From: Vondammii sp040505895
Lineage (GTDB): Bacteria > Pseudomonadota > Gammaproteobacteria > Chromatiales > Chromatiaceae
DNA length: 64,000 nt
Direction of reading: 5' to 3'
Assembly (NCBI GenBank): GCA_040505895.1
Contig: JBEVXU010000006.1
Coordinates: 62,001-126,000 of the forward strand
Translations under genes and position numbers: made by a program
Shown: piece by piece, positions 1-8,373 of the stretch
Layout: every line of letters begins with the position of its first letter
Numbering within the stretch: position 1 is the first letter of the stretch
The notes under the pieces: model-generated
The model's database searches: none
Seen by the model: only the letters and a program-made list of their open reading frames with translations
What the model was told of the DNA's origin: nothing

Positions 1-2
1 GG

Positions 3-3000
3 TTTTCCATTGTTGTTTGCCTGCTGATCTTTGCTGTTACATGGAATACCTATGCCGGTGAAAGACCGGGAAATCTCCTTATTTTAGCCACCGCACTGCT
101 TGCGGTGGCCTCTATCGATCTGATACACCTGCTCTCCTATAAAGGCATGCCGGAGCTTGTTACACCCTCCGGTTCGCAGAAGGCGATCAATTTCTGGTTG
201 GCTGCACGTATCCTGACAGCTATTTCTATTTTGATTGTGACCATAAGGCCCTGGAAGAAACTGCAGTACGAGAAGAATCGTTACCTGTTTCTTTCCATAT
301 CCATTTTGTTGGTCATTCTGGTCTATTGGGTAGGCCTCTATCAGGTGGAATATCTGCCGGTGACTTTTGTTGATGGGGTGGGGTTAACGCCGTTCAAAAT
401 ATTCAGTGAATATTTCATTATGGCGATTTTTGCGTTGTCTGCGCTTATCCTCTATCAGAAAACCAAAACAACCCCTGATATTGATTTCTCGCCGCTGTTT
501 GCTGCAGTGATTCTGGCTATTCTGAGCGAGCTCTGTTTTACCCTCTATACCTCCGTCAGCGATGTCTACAATCTGCTGGGGCATATCTACAAGGTGCTCT
601 CCTTTGCCTATATCTATCAGGCAGTATTTGTGATGAGTGTGCGTGAACCTTTCCAGCGAGTGAAGGATGCAGAGAGAACCACCAAGAAGCAGTTCTATCA
701 GCTGGAGGAGAGTCGAAAACGTATCGAAATAGCAAGTCAGGAGTGGACGGCAGTATTTGACGCAGTCAATACGCCGATTTTTCTTCACGACAAAGATTAC
801 AGACTTATGCGCGTCAACCGTGCTTATCTGCTGTGCACCAATCTCGATTATGAAGAGATCGTCGGTCGGCCTTACTGGGAGGTATTTCCAAAAATGGACG
901 GGCCAACCCCTGCCTGTGCACAACTGTTGGAGCTGCAACTTGATGAGCAGATAGAAGAGCTCCATCTGGAAAGTGGCGAGATCTATACCTCGAGGGGGTT
1001 CGCGGTCAAAGGCGGCGATGGAAAATATCTCTTTTCTGTTCATGTTATGGAGGACATCACCGAGAGTCGTCGGGATGCGGAGAAACTGCGCAAGCTGTCG
1101 CGTGCTGTCGAGCAGAGTGCGGACAGCATTATGATTACCGATACGGAAGGGGTTATCGAGTATGCCAACCCTCACTTTACCAAAGTGACTGGCTATTCCC
1201 TGGAAGAGGTTATTGGGGAAACCCCCACTATTCTGAAGTCGGGTAATACGATACCAAGTGAATATCAGCAGCTGTGGGCATCGATCACAAGCGGTAAGAG
1301 TTGGCGTGGTGAATTACAGAATCGTCGTAAGGATGGGAGTCTGTTCTGGGAGATGGCCACCATCGCACCGCTGCATGATAGAGAGCAGAATATCACTCAT
1401 TTTGTTGCCACAAAAAAAGATATCACGGAGCAAAAGGCGGTGGAGCGCTCTCTGCAGGAGTCAGAGGCTAAATTCAAAAACCTTGCTGAACAATCCCTGA
1501 TGGGGATCTATCTTATTCAGGATGATGTCTTTAAATATGTCAATCCGGGGCTCGCGGCAATATTTGGTTATTCACAGGAGGAGATGATTCATGGTGTGGG
1601 GCCTAAAGATGTGGTGTTAAACGAAGACTGGCCCCTGGTAAAGCAGAACCTGCACAAGCATTACCAAGGTGAAGTGCTTTCATTGCAATACGATTTTAGG
1701 GGACTGACCAAGAGTGGGGATATTATCAATATCGAAGTGTTTGGCAGTCGTACGCTCTATGATGGACAACCTGCCGTTGTCGGCGGCCTACTTGATATTA
1801 GCAGCCGTAAGGCGATGGAACTCAAGCTTGAGTATCAGGCAACGCACGATACACTCACCGCACTTTATAACCGCAATAAATTTGAGACGCTGCTGCAGAA
1901 GATGTTGAGTGGCTCGTTATTGGAAAAGGGTAATCAGGCACTGCTCTATCTGGATCTGGATCAGTTTAAGGTGGTCAATGATACCTGTGGGCACACAGCC
2001 GGCGATGTTCTGTTGCGACAACTCAGCAATCTGTTGAAGGCTGATCTGTGTGATGCATGCACCATAGCGCGACTGGGTGGTGATGAGTTTGGTGTGCTGG
2101 TGGATAGTTGCACACTTGAAAGTGCGACAGCTATCGCCCAGTCACTGCTCGATACCATCAATACTTTCCATTTTATCTGGCAAGACAAACACTTCGATAT
2201 CGGTGCAAGTATCGGACTGGTCATGCTGGAGTCGGAACTGAAAAGCGATGTGTCGGGTGCTTTGGGGGCAGCTGATAGCGCCTGCTATATAGCGAAGGAT
2301 CTCGGCAGAAACCGTATTCATGTCTACCAATGGACAGACAAGGATTTGACGACAAGACGTACCGAGATGAATTGGGTTAGCCCCATTACCCAGGCAATCC
2401 AGCATGATCAATTGCAACTGTGGCGTCAGAAAATTGTGCCATTGACGGCCAATGGTAAGACACACTATGAAGTACTGGTGCGAATGGAGTTGGAGGATAA
2501 TGAGTTGGTGCCTCCCGGAGTATTTATCCCTATTGCCGAACGCTATGGATTGGCACCGGCGATAGATCGCTGGGTGATCCGAAATACTATTGCGCTATTA
2601 GGAGAGAGAGCTGAACTGGATTGTGTCACGGGTATCAACCTGTCCGGAGCCAGTTTTACCGATGAAAGCCTACCTGCCTATATCGAAAAACTACTTGTCA
2701 AATATACAGTCGCCCCGGAACTGATCTGCTTTGAAGTCACAGAGACCGCTGCTATTACCAATCTGATTCGTGCACAGGTCTTTATCACTACGATGCGCAG
2801 TCTGGGGTGTAGTTTTGCCCTTGATGATTTTGGTAGTGGTATGTCCTCTTTTGCTTATTTGAAGAATCTGGAAGTGGATTATCTTAAAATTGATGGTGAG
2901 TTTGTACGAAATATTGACACATCCAAAGTGGATCGGGCCATGGTTCAAGCGATTAACCAAGTCGGCAAGGCTATGGGAATTCAGACGATCGCTGAATTTG

Positions 3001-3098
3001 TAGAGAGTGAAGAAATTCTGGCTGAACTAACCGCTATAGGTGTCGATTATGGCCAGGGTTATGTGCTGCACAAGCCCGAACTTTGGTGCACTGAATAA
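3..3098 (+). CDS. MASE3-PAS-PAS-PAS-GGDEF-EAL c-di-GMP signalling protein (5' end outside window)
   Basis: The reading frame is open from base 3, and its upstream codons encode more hydrophobic residues plus the RPGN and SYKGMP motifs typical of the MASE3 membrane sensor. The GTG at 105 is therefore not the true start, which lies left of the window. About 1,030 codons are visible: MASE3 membrane segments to about base 650, three PAS domains (about 735-1815), GGDEF (1840-2330; motif GGDEF at 2076-2090) and EAL (about 2380-3070). The GGDEF signature is intact, but no RxxD inhibitory site precedes it. The EAL signature reads EVL, while DDFGSG, LKID and the later E and Q positions are kept. It could synthesise or degrade c-di-GMP in response to a membrane or PAS signal; which activity dominates cannot be read from sequence. 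Confidence 0.93.
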   Translation, partial: FSIVVCLLIFAVTWNTYAGERPGNLLILATALLAVASIDLIHLLSYKGMPELVTPSGSQKAINFWLAARILTAISILIVTIRPWKKLQYEKNRYLFLSISILLVILVYWVGLYQVEYLPVTFVDGVGLTPFKIFSEYFIMAIFALSALILYQKTKTTPDIDFSPLFAAVILAILSELCFTLYTSVSDVYNLLGHIYKVLSFAYIYQAVFVMSVREPFQRVKDAERTTKKQFYQLEESRKRIEIASQEWTAVFDAVNTPIFLHDKDYRLMRVNRAYLLCTNLDYEEIVGRPYWEVFPKMDGPTPACAQLLELQLDEQIEELHLESGEIYTSRGFAVKGGDGKYLFSVHVMEDITESRRDAEKLRKLSRAVEQSADSIMITDTEGVIEYANPHFTKVTGYSLEEVIGETPTILKSGNTIPSEYQQLWASITSGKSWRGELQNRRKDGSLFWEMATIAPLHDREQNITHFVATKKDITEQKAVERSLQESEAKFKNLAEQSLMGIYLIQDDVFKYVNPGLAAIFGYSQEEMIHGVGPKDVVLNEDWPLVKQNLHKHYQGEVLSLQYDFRGLTKSGDIINIEVFGSRTLYDGQPAVVGGLLDISSRKAMELKLEYQATHDTLTALYNRNKFETLLQKMLSGSLLEKGNQALLYLDLDQFKVVNDTCGHTAGDVLLRQLSNLLKADLCDACTIARLGGDEFGVLVDSCTLESATAIAQSLLDTINTFHFIWQDKHFDIGASIGLVMLESELKSDVSGALGAADSACYIAKDLGRNRIHVYQWTDKDLTTRRTEMNWVSPITQAIQHDQLQLWRQKIVPLTANGKTHYEVLVRMELEDNELVPPGVFIPIAERYGLAPAIDRWVIRNTIALLGERAELDCVTGINLSGASFTDESLPAYIEKLLVKYTVAPELICFEVTETAAITNLIRAQVFITTMRSLGCSFALDDFGSGMSSFAYLKNLEVDYLKIDGEFVRNIDTSKVDRAMVQAINQVGKAMGIQTIAEFVESEEILAELTAIGVDYGQGYVLHKPELWCTE

Positions 3099-3208
3099 GC
3101 CTGGTCGAATTGAACTGCGCTCAGGGGAGGCAAGATCAAGACGAAGGTTGCAGCTGACGTTATCGCATTCTGCTATGGCTCATTACATCACGACGACAGT
3201 GCCATGGT

Positions 3209-3239
3209 GGCGCAATGCGCTACGCTTATTGCGCCCTAC
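3209..3239 (-). repeat. REP-like palindrome, family B
   Basis: A 31-base imperfect palindrome with GGCGCAAT and ATTGCGCC arms. On the minus strand it begins GTAGGGCGCAATAAGCG. The same unit occurs twice, in opposite orientations, at 12070-12150, and shortened at 27217-27233. It lies in the 224-base gap after the GGDEF/EAL gene, which holds nothing else recognisable. Confidence 0.6.
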
Positions 3240-3322
3240 TGGATTCTTATGCCCCTCTCCCCTTTTCAGCTTGGTTTAAGAATCACCCTCTATTCTGACC
3301 ACTACAGAAAAGGGGTGTTGTT

Positions 3323-3895
3323 ATGCAGTCGTCAGAACAGTTACGGGTTTGGGATCTACTTGTACGTGTGTTTCATTGGTCACTGGTGGGTGCGTTTGCA
3401 ATCGCCTGGTTGACCGAAGATCACTTTCTCACCCTCCATGTGTGGGCCGGATACACCATTATGGGACTGCTCCTGTTCCGCTTGTTGTGGGGCCTTGTCG
3501 GTACCCGCCATGCCCGCTTCACTGATTTTGTCAAACGGCCGTCCACGGTTATCGCTTATATGAAGGATGTGGCTGCATTCCGGGCCAAGCGCTACATCGG
3601 TCACAACCCGGCGGGCGGTGTCATGGTAGTGGCGCTGATGCTGGTGCTCTCCCTCTCCATCCTGACCGGGCTGGCGGCCTACGGTGCCGAGGAGTTCTCC
3701 GGTCCACTGGCCCCGCTCTTTCTCGATCTTCCCCACTTCTGGGGGGAACTGCTCGGTGAGGTTCATGAGTTTTTTGTCAACATCACCCTGCTGCTGGTCT
3801 TTTTTCACTTGGTGGGCGTAGCGCTCTCCAGTTTCCAGCACCAGGAGAATCTGGTGCGCTCGATGATCAACGGCATGAAACGGGAGAGGACCTGA
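3323..3895 (+). CDS. Cytochrome b561-family membrane protein
   Basis: A 190-residue integral membrane protein with four hydrophobic segments, matching the bacterial b561 / Ni,Fe-hydrogenase b-subunit type. Histidines placed as haem ligands are seen in VFHWSLVG near residue 18, LHVWAGY near 40, and EVHEFF and FFHLVG near 147-160. It should pass electrons between the quinone pool and a periplasmic c-type cytochrome. The next gene, a diheme cytochrome c, overlaps its stop as TGATG, so the two are probably translated together and work as a pair. This pairing resembles the cytochrome b/DHC gene pairs of other proteobacteria. Confidence 0.88.
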   Translation: MQSSEQLRVWDLLVRVFHWSLVGAFAIAWLTEDHFLTLHVWAGYTIMGLLLFRLLWGLVGTRHARFTDFVKRPSTVIAYMKDVAAFRAKRYIGHNPAGGVMVVALMLVLSLSILTGLAAYGAEEFSGPLAPLFLDLPHFWGELLGEVHEFFVNITLLLVFFHLVGVALSSFQHQENLVRSMINGMKRERT

Positions 3896-4455
3896 TGAAA
3901 ACGGCGGGGGAGAGGCTGTTATTACCTGTCAATTGGCTGCTTCTCTGTACTCTCGGAATCAGCGGTTGTGTGCCCGATGGCGGCAATAACGATTGGTTGA
4001 GCACTCTCCTCCTGGATGTGGCGCCGGTGGATAAGCCCCTCTACCTGGAGGAGTGTGGCTCCTGCCACTTTGCCTATCAGGCGGGTTTGCTTAACGCCGC
4101 CTCCTGGGGATTGGTGATGGATGGTTTGGCAGATCATTTTGGCGATAACGCTGAGTTGGATGAGGTGTCGTTTGCGCTGCTGCGCCGCTATCTGCTCGAC
4201 AATGCCGCCGACAGGTCGGAGTATACTCGTTCACAGGGAATTGCTGCGTCACAAGCGGGGAAAGGGGCGATGCTGCGCGTTTCGGAAACTCCCTACTTCC
4301 TGCGCAAGCATAATGAGCTACCTTTGGATAGGGTGACGGGTAATCCGGAAGTGGGAAGCTACAGTCGCTGTGAGCAGTGTCACAAGGCGCCTGAAACAGG
4401 CTCGTTCAACGGCCACGATGTGCGTATTCCCGGGTTCACTAAGGAGGGAGATTGA
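3895..4455 (+). CDS. Diheme cytochrome c (DHC-like), exported
   Basis: A 186-residue protein with an N-terminal hydrophobic segment ending in ISGC at residues 22-25, a plausible lipoprotein signal. Two CxxCH haem-binding motifs are present, CGSCH near residue 54 and CEQCH near 158. Spacing and length fit the diheme cytochrome c (DHC) family. It probably exchanges electrons with the b561 protein encoded just upstream on the periplasmic side of the inner membrane. It overlaps both neighbours (TGATG on each side), so the unit is one operon. The electron acceptor is not evident; no SHP-type partner is encoded nearby. Confidence 0.85.
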   Translation: MKTAGERLLLPVNWLLLCTLGISGCVPDGGNNDWLSTLLLDVAPVDKPLYLEECGSCHFAYQAGLLNAASWGLVMDGLADHFGDNAELDEVSFALLRRYLLDNAADRSEYTRSQGIAASQAGKGAMLRVSETPYFLRKHNELPLDRVTGNPEVGSYSRCEQCHKAPETGSFNGHDVRIPGFTKEGD

Positions 4456-4751
4456 TGAAAAGAGTTCTGGCAATTTTACTGCTGTTTCTCGCCGCCGCCG
4501 GCTTATCTGCGGACGAGGATCACCGTATTGCCCGTGAGCTGTTGATGTCTGGAAAAGTGCTCTCTTTGGAGCATATTCTTGAACAGCTAAAGCCCGAATT
4601 TCCGGGAGCGCGAATACTGGAGGTCGAGCTTGAGCAGGAGGATGAAAATATCGTCTATGAGATTGAACTGCTGGATAGCGGAGGGCGGGTGTGGGAGCTG
4701 GAGCTGGATGCGACTGATGGTCGGCTGTTGAAGCGTAAACAGGAAGAGTGA
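4455..4751 (+). CDS. Small exported PepSY-domain protein
   Basis: A 98-residue protein with a clear signal peptide (MKRVLAILLLFLAAAGLSA) followed by one PepSY-like domain that ends in the usual W-E-L-E-x-D-A-x-x-G pattern. The ATG at 4455 is preferred over the TTG at 4452 because a strong AAGGAGGGA ribosome site sits six bases before it. PepSY proteins of this size often sit beside two-component systems and cytochrome b561 genes, and may act as periplasmic modulators of the kinase. The response regulator starts one base after its stop. Confidence 0.8.
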   Translation: MKRVLAILLLFLAAAGLSADEDHRIARELLMSGKVLSLEHILEQLKPEFPGARILEVELEQEDENIVYEIELLDSGGRVWELELDATDGRLLKRKQEE

Positions 4752-4752
4752 G

Positions 4753-5421
4753 ATGCGCCTGCTGTTGGTAGAAGATGATGCAGAACAGGCTGCCGCGCTG
4801 GAGCGGGCATTGCGTCGTGCCGGTTTTGCCGTTGATCTGGCGGACAACGGTATCGATGCTGAATATCTCGGTGAAGTGACCCCCTATGATGCGGTGGTGC
4901 TCGACCTTGGGTTGCCGCAACGCCCTGGTCTGGAAGTGCTGCAGAACTGGCGCAACAAGGGATTGGTTATGCCGGTACTGGTACTGACTGCCCGTGATGC
5001 CTGGCATCAGCGGGTGGATGGATTCAAGGCGGGGGCCGACGATTACCTGGGTAAGCCGTTTCATGTAGAAGAGCTGCTGGTGCGGCTGCAGGCGCTGATT
5101 CGGCGCAGCACCGGGCGGGCGGTGGCCGAGCTGGAGTGCGGTGGCCTGCGTCTCAACGAGGAGTTACAGCAGGTGATCCTTGCTGATGATCAGGCTGTGG
5201 ACCTTACCGCCACCGAGTTCCGCCTGCTGCGTTACTTTATGCTCCATCCCGGGCGCATTCTATCCAAAAGCCGACTGACTGAGCATGTCTACGATCAGGA
5301 CTTCGACCGTGACAGCAACCTGATAGAGGTCTATGTGCGGCGATTGCGGGAGCGTATCGGCAAGGAGCGCATCGAGACCCGGCGTGGACAAGGCTACCTG
5401 TTTGTCGGCGTAACCAAGTGA
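4753..5421 (+). CDS. OmpR/PhoP-family response regulator
   Basis: A 222-residue two-domain regulator. The receiver domain (about 1-115) has the acidic pair in VEDD, the phosphoacceptor Asp in VVLDLGLP near residue 51, and K in GKPF near 101. A winged-helix DNA-binding domain follows (about 125-220), with the ATEFRLLRYF and RRLRERIG signatures. It is the partner of the kinase whose GTG start overlaps its stop by four bases. Placement after the cytochrome and PepSY genes suggests it controls this operon, perhaps in response to redox or envelope state. No binding site was identified. Confidence 0.9.
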   Translation: MRLLLVEDDAEQAAALERALRRAGFAVDLADNGIDAEYLGEVTPYDAVVLDLGLPQRPGLEVLQNWRNKGLVMPVLVLTARDAWHQRVDGFKAGADDYLGKPFHVEELLVRLQALIRRSTGRAVAELECGGLRLNEELQQVILADDQAVDLTATEFRLLRYFMLHPGRILSKSRLTEHVYDQDFDRDSNLIEVYVRRLRERIGKERIETRRGQGYLFVGVTK

Positions 5422-6782
5422 ACTCTCTTGGCAAACAGCTTCAGGTGGGGCTGGCGTTGGGGCTACTGCTGCTCCTGGCCCTGCTCTGGTGGGGTGGCAG
5501 TCTGGCACTGCGCAATCTCACTGAAGGCTTTGTCGCCTCACGACTTCAGCACGATGCTGAGACCCTGCTTGCCACTCTGGATCTGACAGCTGCCGGAGCG
5601 CCCGCGCTCTCCAGTAGTGGTGGATTGGGTAAGATTTACCGCCAACCTCTCTCAGGTCACTACTATCAGGTGGTGTTTGTAGATGGCACCTTGCTCACCT
5701 CGCGCTCGTTGTGGGATCAGCGCCTGGAGTTTCCACCGTTTACTCCCGGAACTTCAGATCACTGGCGCATGGCGGGGCCTGACCGTCAGGATCTGCTGTT
5801 GCACGTCGCCGGTTATCGCAAGCAGGGTAAGTTGTTCACCCTGGCGCTGGCTGAAGATTTGACGCCGTTAAACCAGGGTCTGGTGCGCTTTCAGTGGGTG
5901 TTCGCCTCGCTCTCACTGTTGGCGGCGGTATTGATTATTCTGATCCAGTCTCAAATTGTACGTGGTTCGATGAGGCGGCTCGATCCGGTGAGGGAGGATA
6001 TTCGGCGGCTGGCGAAGGGAGAGATCACCGCACTTACCGAAGATATTCCCACTGAGGTAAAGCCGCTGGTGCAGGAGTTCAATCGGCTACTGCAGCTACA
6101 GCAAGGGCGTCTGGAGCAGTCGCGCAACAGTCTGGGAAATCTGGCCCATGCCCTCAAGGGACCGCTTAATCTGTTGATGCGGCAGCTGGAGAGAGAGGAG
6201 CTGGCAGACTACCCTGAAGTGAGGCGGGAGATGGATCTCCAGATAGAGCGTATACGACTGCTGATGGAACGGGAGCTGACGCGGGCGCGGCTGGCCGGTG
6301 CAGGTGTTGCCGCCGAGCGCTTTGCCGCGCAGCAGGAGGTTCCAGCTCTGGTGGGTGCCCTGCAACAGCTCTACGCCAAACGTGAATTGGAGATTGACTA
6401 CCGACTGCCAGAAGTAGAGCGGCTGCCCCAGGACCGGGAAGATATGTTGGAGCTACTCGGGAACCTGCTGGATAACGCCTGCAAATGGGCAGATGCACGT
6501 GTCAGGTTTCAGCTATGGGTCAGCGAAGAGATTACCCATCTGATCATCGAGGATGATGGCCCTGGTGTGGCTGAAGATACCTTGATAGAGCTGGCCGGGC
6601 GCGGTGTGCGGGTTGATGAGTCGGTTGCAGGGCATGGTCTGGGGCTGGCCATTGTCAGCGATATGGTCAGTCGTTATGGCGGCACACTCAAGTTCAGTAG
6701 GTCTACAGAACTTGGGGGACTGCGAGTGGAGGTGGGGTTGCCCTGGGAGAGTTCTCAAGTTGCCGGTAGTGTACTTCAATAA
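5418..6782 (+). CDS. Sensor histidine kinase, PhoQ/QseC-like
   Basis: A 454-residue kinase starting at a GTG that overlaps the regulator stop. It has two transmembrane segments (about 10-32 and 160-182) around a periplasmic sensor of roughly 125 residues, then a HAMP region. The phosphoacceptor box reads LAHALKGPLNLL. The ATPase domain shows N in LLDNACKWA, the G1 box DDGPGV and the G2 box GHGLGLAI. The H-box variant HALKGPL resembles the PhoQ/QseC group. It is the last gene of the cytochrome/PepSY operon. The ligand is unknown; a haem, redox or cation signal is possible but not shown. Confidence 0.9.
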   Translation: MNSLGKQLQVGLALGLLLLLALLWWGGSLALRNLTEGFVASRLQHDAETLLATLDLTAAGAPALSSSGGLGKIYRQPLSGHYYQVVFVDGTLLTSRSLWDQRLEFPPFTPGTSDHWRMAGPDRQDLLLHVAGYRKQGKLFTLALAEDLTPLNQGLVRFQWVFASLSLLAAVLIILIQSQIVRGSMRRLDPVREDIRRLAKGEITALTEDIPTEVKPLVQEFNRLLQLQQGRLEQSRNSLGNLAHALKGPLNLLMRQLEREELADYPEVRREMDLQIERIRLLMERELTRARLAGAGVAAERFAAQQEVPALVGALQQLYAKRELEIDYRLPEVERLPQDREDMLELLGNLLDNACKWADARVRFQLWVSEEITHLIIEDDGPGVAEDTLIELAGRGVRVDESVAGHGLGLAIVSDMVSRYGGTLKFSRSTELGGLRVEVGLPWESSQVAGSVLQ

Positions 6783-6871
6783 CCTACAACAGTAGCTTTT
6801 GCAGATGGCTCTCGCGGTACCATTCTGTGACCAAAAGGGATTATGGCTATGCACAATTCGCCTGAAACCGG

Positions 6872-6935
6872 AAGGAGCGAACTTGTTCGAGCAGAACAGG
6901 CCTCGGAGCCTGATCGCGAATAAATTCGCTCCTAC
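6872..6935. repeat. REP-like hairpin, family A
   Basis: Inverted arms AGGAGCGAACTTGTTCG and CGCGAATAAATTCGCTCC flank a central GCCTCGGAGCC region. The same element, better preserved, lies at 42197-42260; related copies with different arm interiors are at 11980-12061 and 33803-33880. It fills the space between the kinase gene and the convergent VOC-CBS gene and may also fold at the 3' end of either transcript. Confidence 0.7.
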
Positions 6936-7029
6936 AGGGAGCAGTGTTCTCTATTAAATTTGTTTCGTGATTTTTGTGCCTAGCCAGTAAAGGGATTGAA
7001 AGCTGGGTATCCTATTTTGGGCTTTTCTG

Positions 7030-8112
7030 TTACTTCTCAGACAGTTCACGTCTGAAAATGGCCTGGTGAATATCGCTGAGGCTGACAATGCCGGCAACCC
7101 GGTTGTCTCTCCCGATAACCGGGATGCGGCGAAAATTGTGCAGGTCCATCTGTGCGGCGGCCTTCATCACCGGCTCATCGGTGTAGGCAGAATGAACCGT
7201 TCGTGTCATCAGCTCTCCCACCTTTCTCTGTAGGGCGTTGCCGTAGGCGTGCTCCATGGCACAGAAGTCCCGCGCCTGGACCGGATTATCAAGAAACTGG
7301 GTATAGCTGGGGAGGAGGGATTTCAGTATGTCCTTCTCCGAAATCATGCCCACAAGGTGGTTATCCTTATCCACTACCGGCACACCACTAATCCTGGTCT
7401 GGCAGATAACCTCGGCTACGGAGCGCACCGGATCGTCCTCTTTGGCGGTACGGACATTCCGTTTCATCACATCCTGGACCCGCATGGAACGGTCTTCAGG
7501 GGATGTTTTTGGGCCAATAGGAGAGACGTTTTCAGCTATCTCCGGGAAGTTATCCTTCCCTTCACCTGGAATAACCATACGATTTTCTAGGGGGACAGGG
7601 TCTGGCCGCGGCCACTGGCCGGGCAGGGGGTTGGGCTCGGTAAGGAATTTAGAAGTAGTGGCCAGATCCTGCATCACCGGATTCCAGAAGAGGTCGAGGC
7701 CGGAGACATCACAGCTGAACTCAATGGGAATGCCGTTGGGATCGTAGGAGTAGATCGAAATGAAGCAGCCGTGGTCGATCGCATCAGAACAGAAGAAGTC
7801 AGCGGCATCAAGGCGTGCCATGATCTCCCACAAGGCGCCCTTGTCGGCTACACCGATCGAGATGTGATCGAATATGAACGGCCCCTTTACCGGGTCGCCG
7901 TGACGCCGCTTGGAGACCGGTTCTACACCCTCCCATTCGAAGAAGGAGATACGGTTGTCCCCGGAGATCTGGAAGAAGTACTGCCTATAACCTGGGCTGC
8001 CGTAGGCATAGACCAGGCGAAGGCCTATCAGATCACGCCAGAACCTAACGGTCTCTTCGATATCGTTGGTGGCAAATGCGGTGTGATGGATGCCAGTAAA
8101 TTCGGGTTTCAT
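7030..8112 (-). CDS. VOC (glyoxalase/dioxygenase fold) domain fused to a CBS-domain pair
   Basis: The ATG at 8112 (MKPEFTGIHHTAF) is preferred to the TTG at 8142 because it opens directly on the domain. Residues 1-130 form a vicinal-oxygen-chelate domain, with likely metal ligands in GIHHTAF, FDHISIG and IPIEFSC. After a Pro-rich linker, residues 210-358 carry two CBS motifs, VQDVMKRNV...ISGVPVVD and VGELMTRTV...FRRIPVIG. The first half alone would be called a lyase- or dioxygenase-like enzyme. The CBS pair usually binds adenosine ligands, suggesting nucleotide control. The substrate is unknown, and there is no obvious ribosome site before the ATG. Confidence 0.8.
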   Translation of the reverse strand: MKPEFTGIHHTAFATNDIEETVRFWRDLIGLRLVYAYGSPGYRQYFFQISGDNRISFFEWEGVEPVSKRRHGDPVKGPFIFDHISIGVADKGALWEIMARLDAADFFCSDAIDHGCFISIYSYDPNGIPIEFSCDVSGLDLFWNPVMQDLATTSKFLTEPNPLPGQWPRPDPVPLENRMVIPGEGKDNFPEIAENVSPIGPKTSPEDRSMRVQDVMKRNVRTAKEDDPVRSVAEVICQTRISGVPVVDKDNHLVGMISEKDILKSLLPSYTQFLDNPVQARDFCAMEHAYGNALQRKVGELMTRTVHSAYTDEPVMKAAAQMDLHNFRRIPVIGRDNRVAGIVSLSDIHQAIFRRELSEK

Positions 8113-8334
8113 AGGGGTTATTGTAGCACCGAATGTAAGCAATTCGTGGCTCTAGAGCCTGTTCAAACACTGTGGTTTTGTCAAAGTCAATTCATCGATT
8201 CCATCGAATCACCTTGATTCATGACGCCCATTATTCACCTACTCACACCTAATTCAGGATCAAAAGGTGGGTGTACGGTTTTTTGGAGATTCCCGCACTG
8301 GTGGGTGCGCTCCTTTCATCTCGTGCGAAGGCGA

Positions 8335-8362
8335 AGAAAAAAGGGCTCAGCATGCCCTCTTG
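8335..8362 (-). terminator. Rho-independent terminator of the 8374-9459 gene
   Basis: On the minus strand AGGGC, a seven-base loop and GCCCT are followed by TTTTTTC, a short stem with a U-run placed 12 to 40 bases after the stop codon at 8374. The remaining gap to 8112 holds no gene that could be supported. Confidence 0.6.
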
Positions 8363-8373
8363 TCTTGCTCACC

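Noticed and set aside
384..1175. 263-codon minus-strand frame
   Set aside because: Lies wholly inside the MASE3/PAS coding region and has no domain, start signal or sensible composition.
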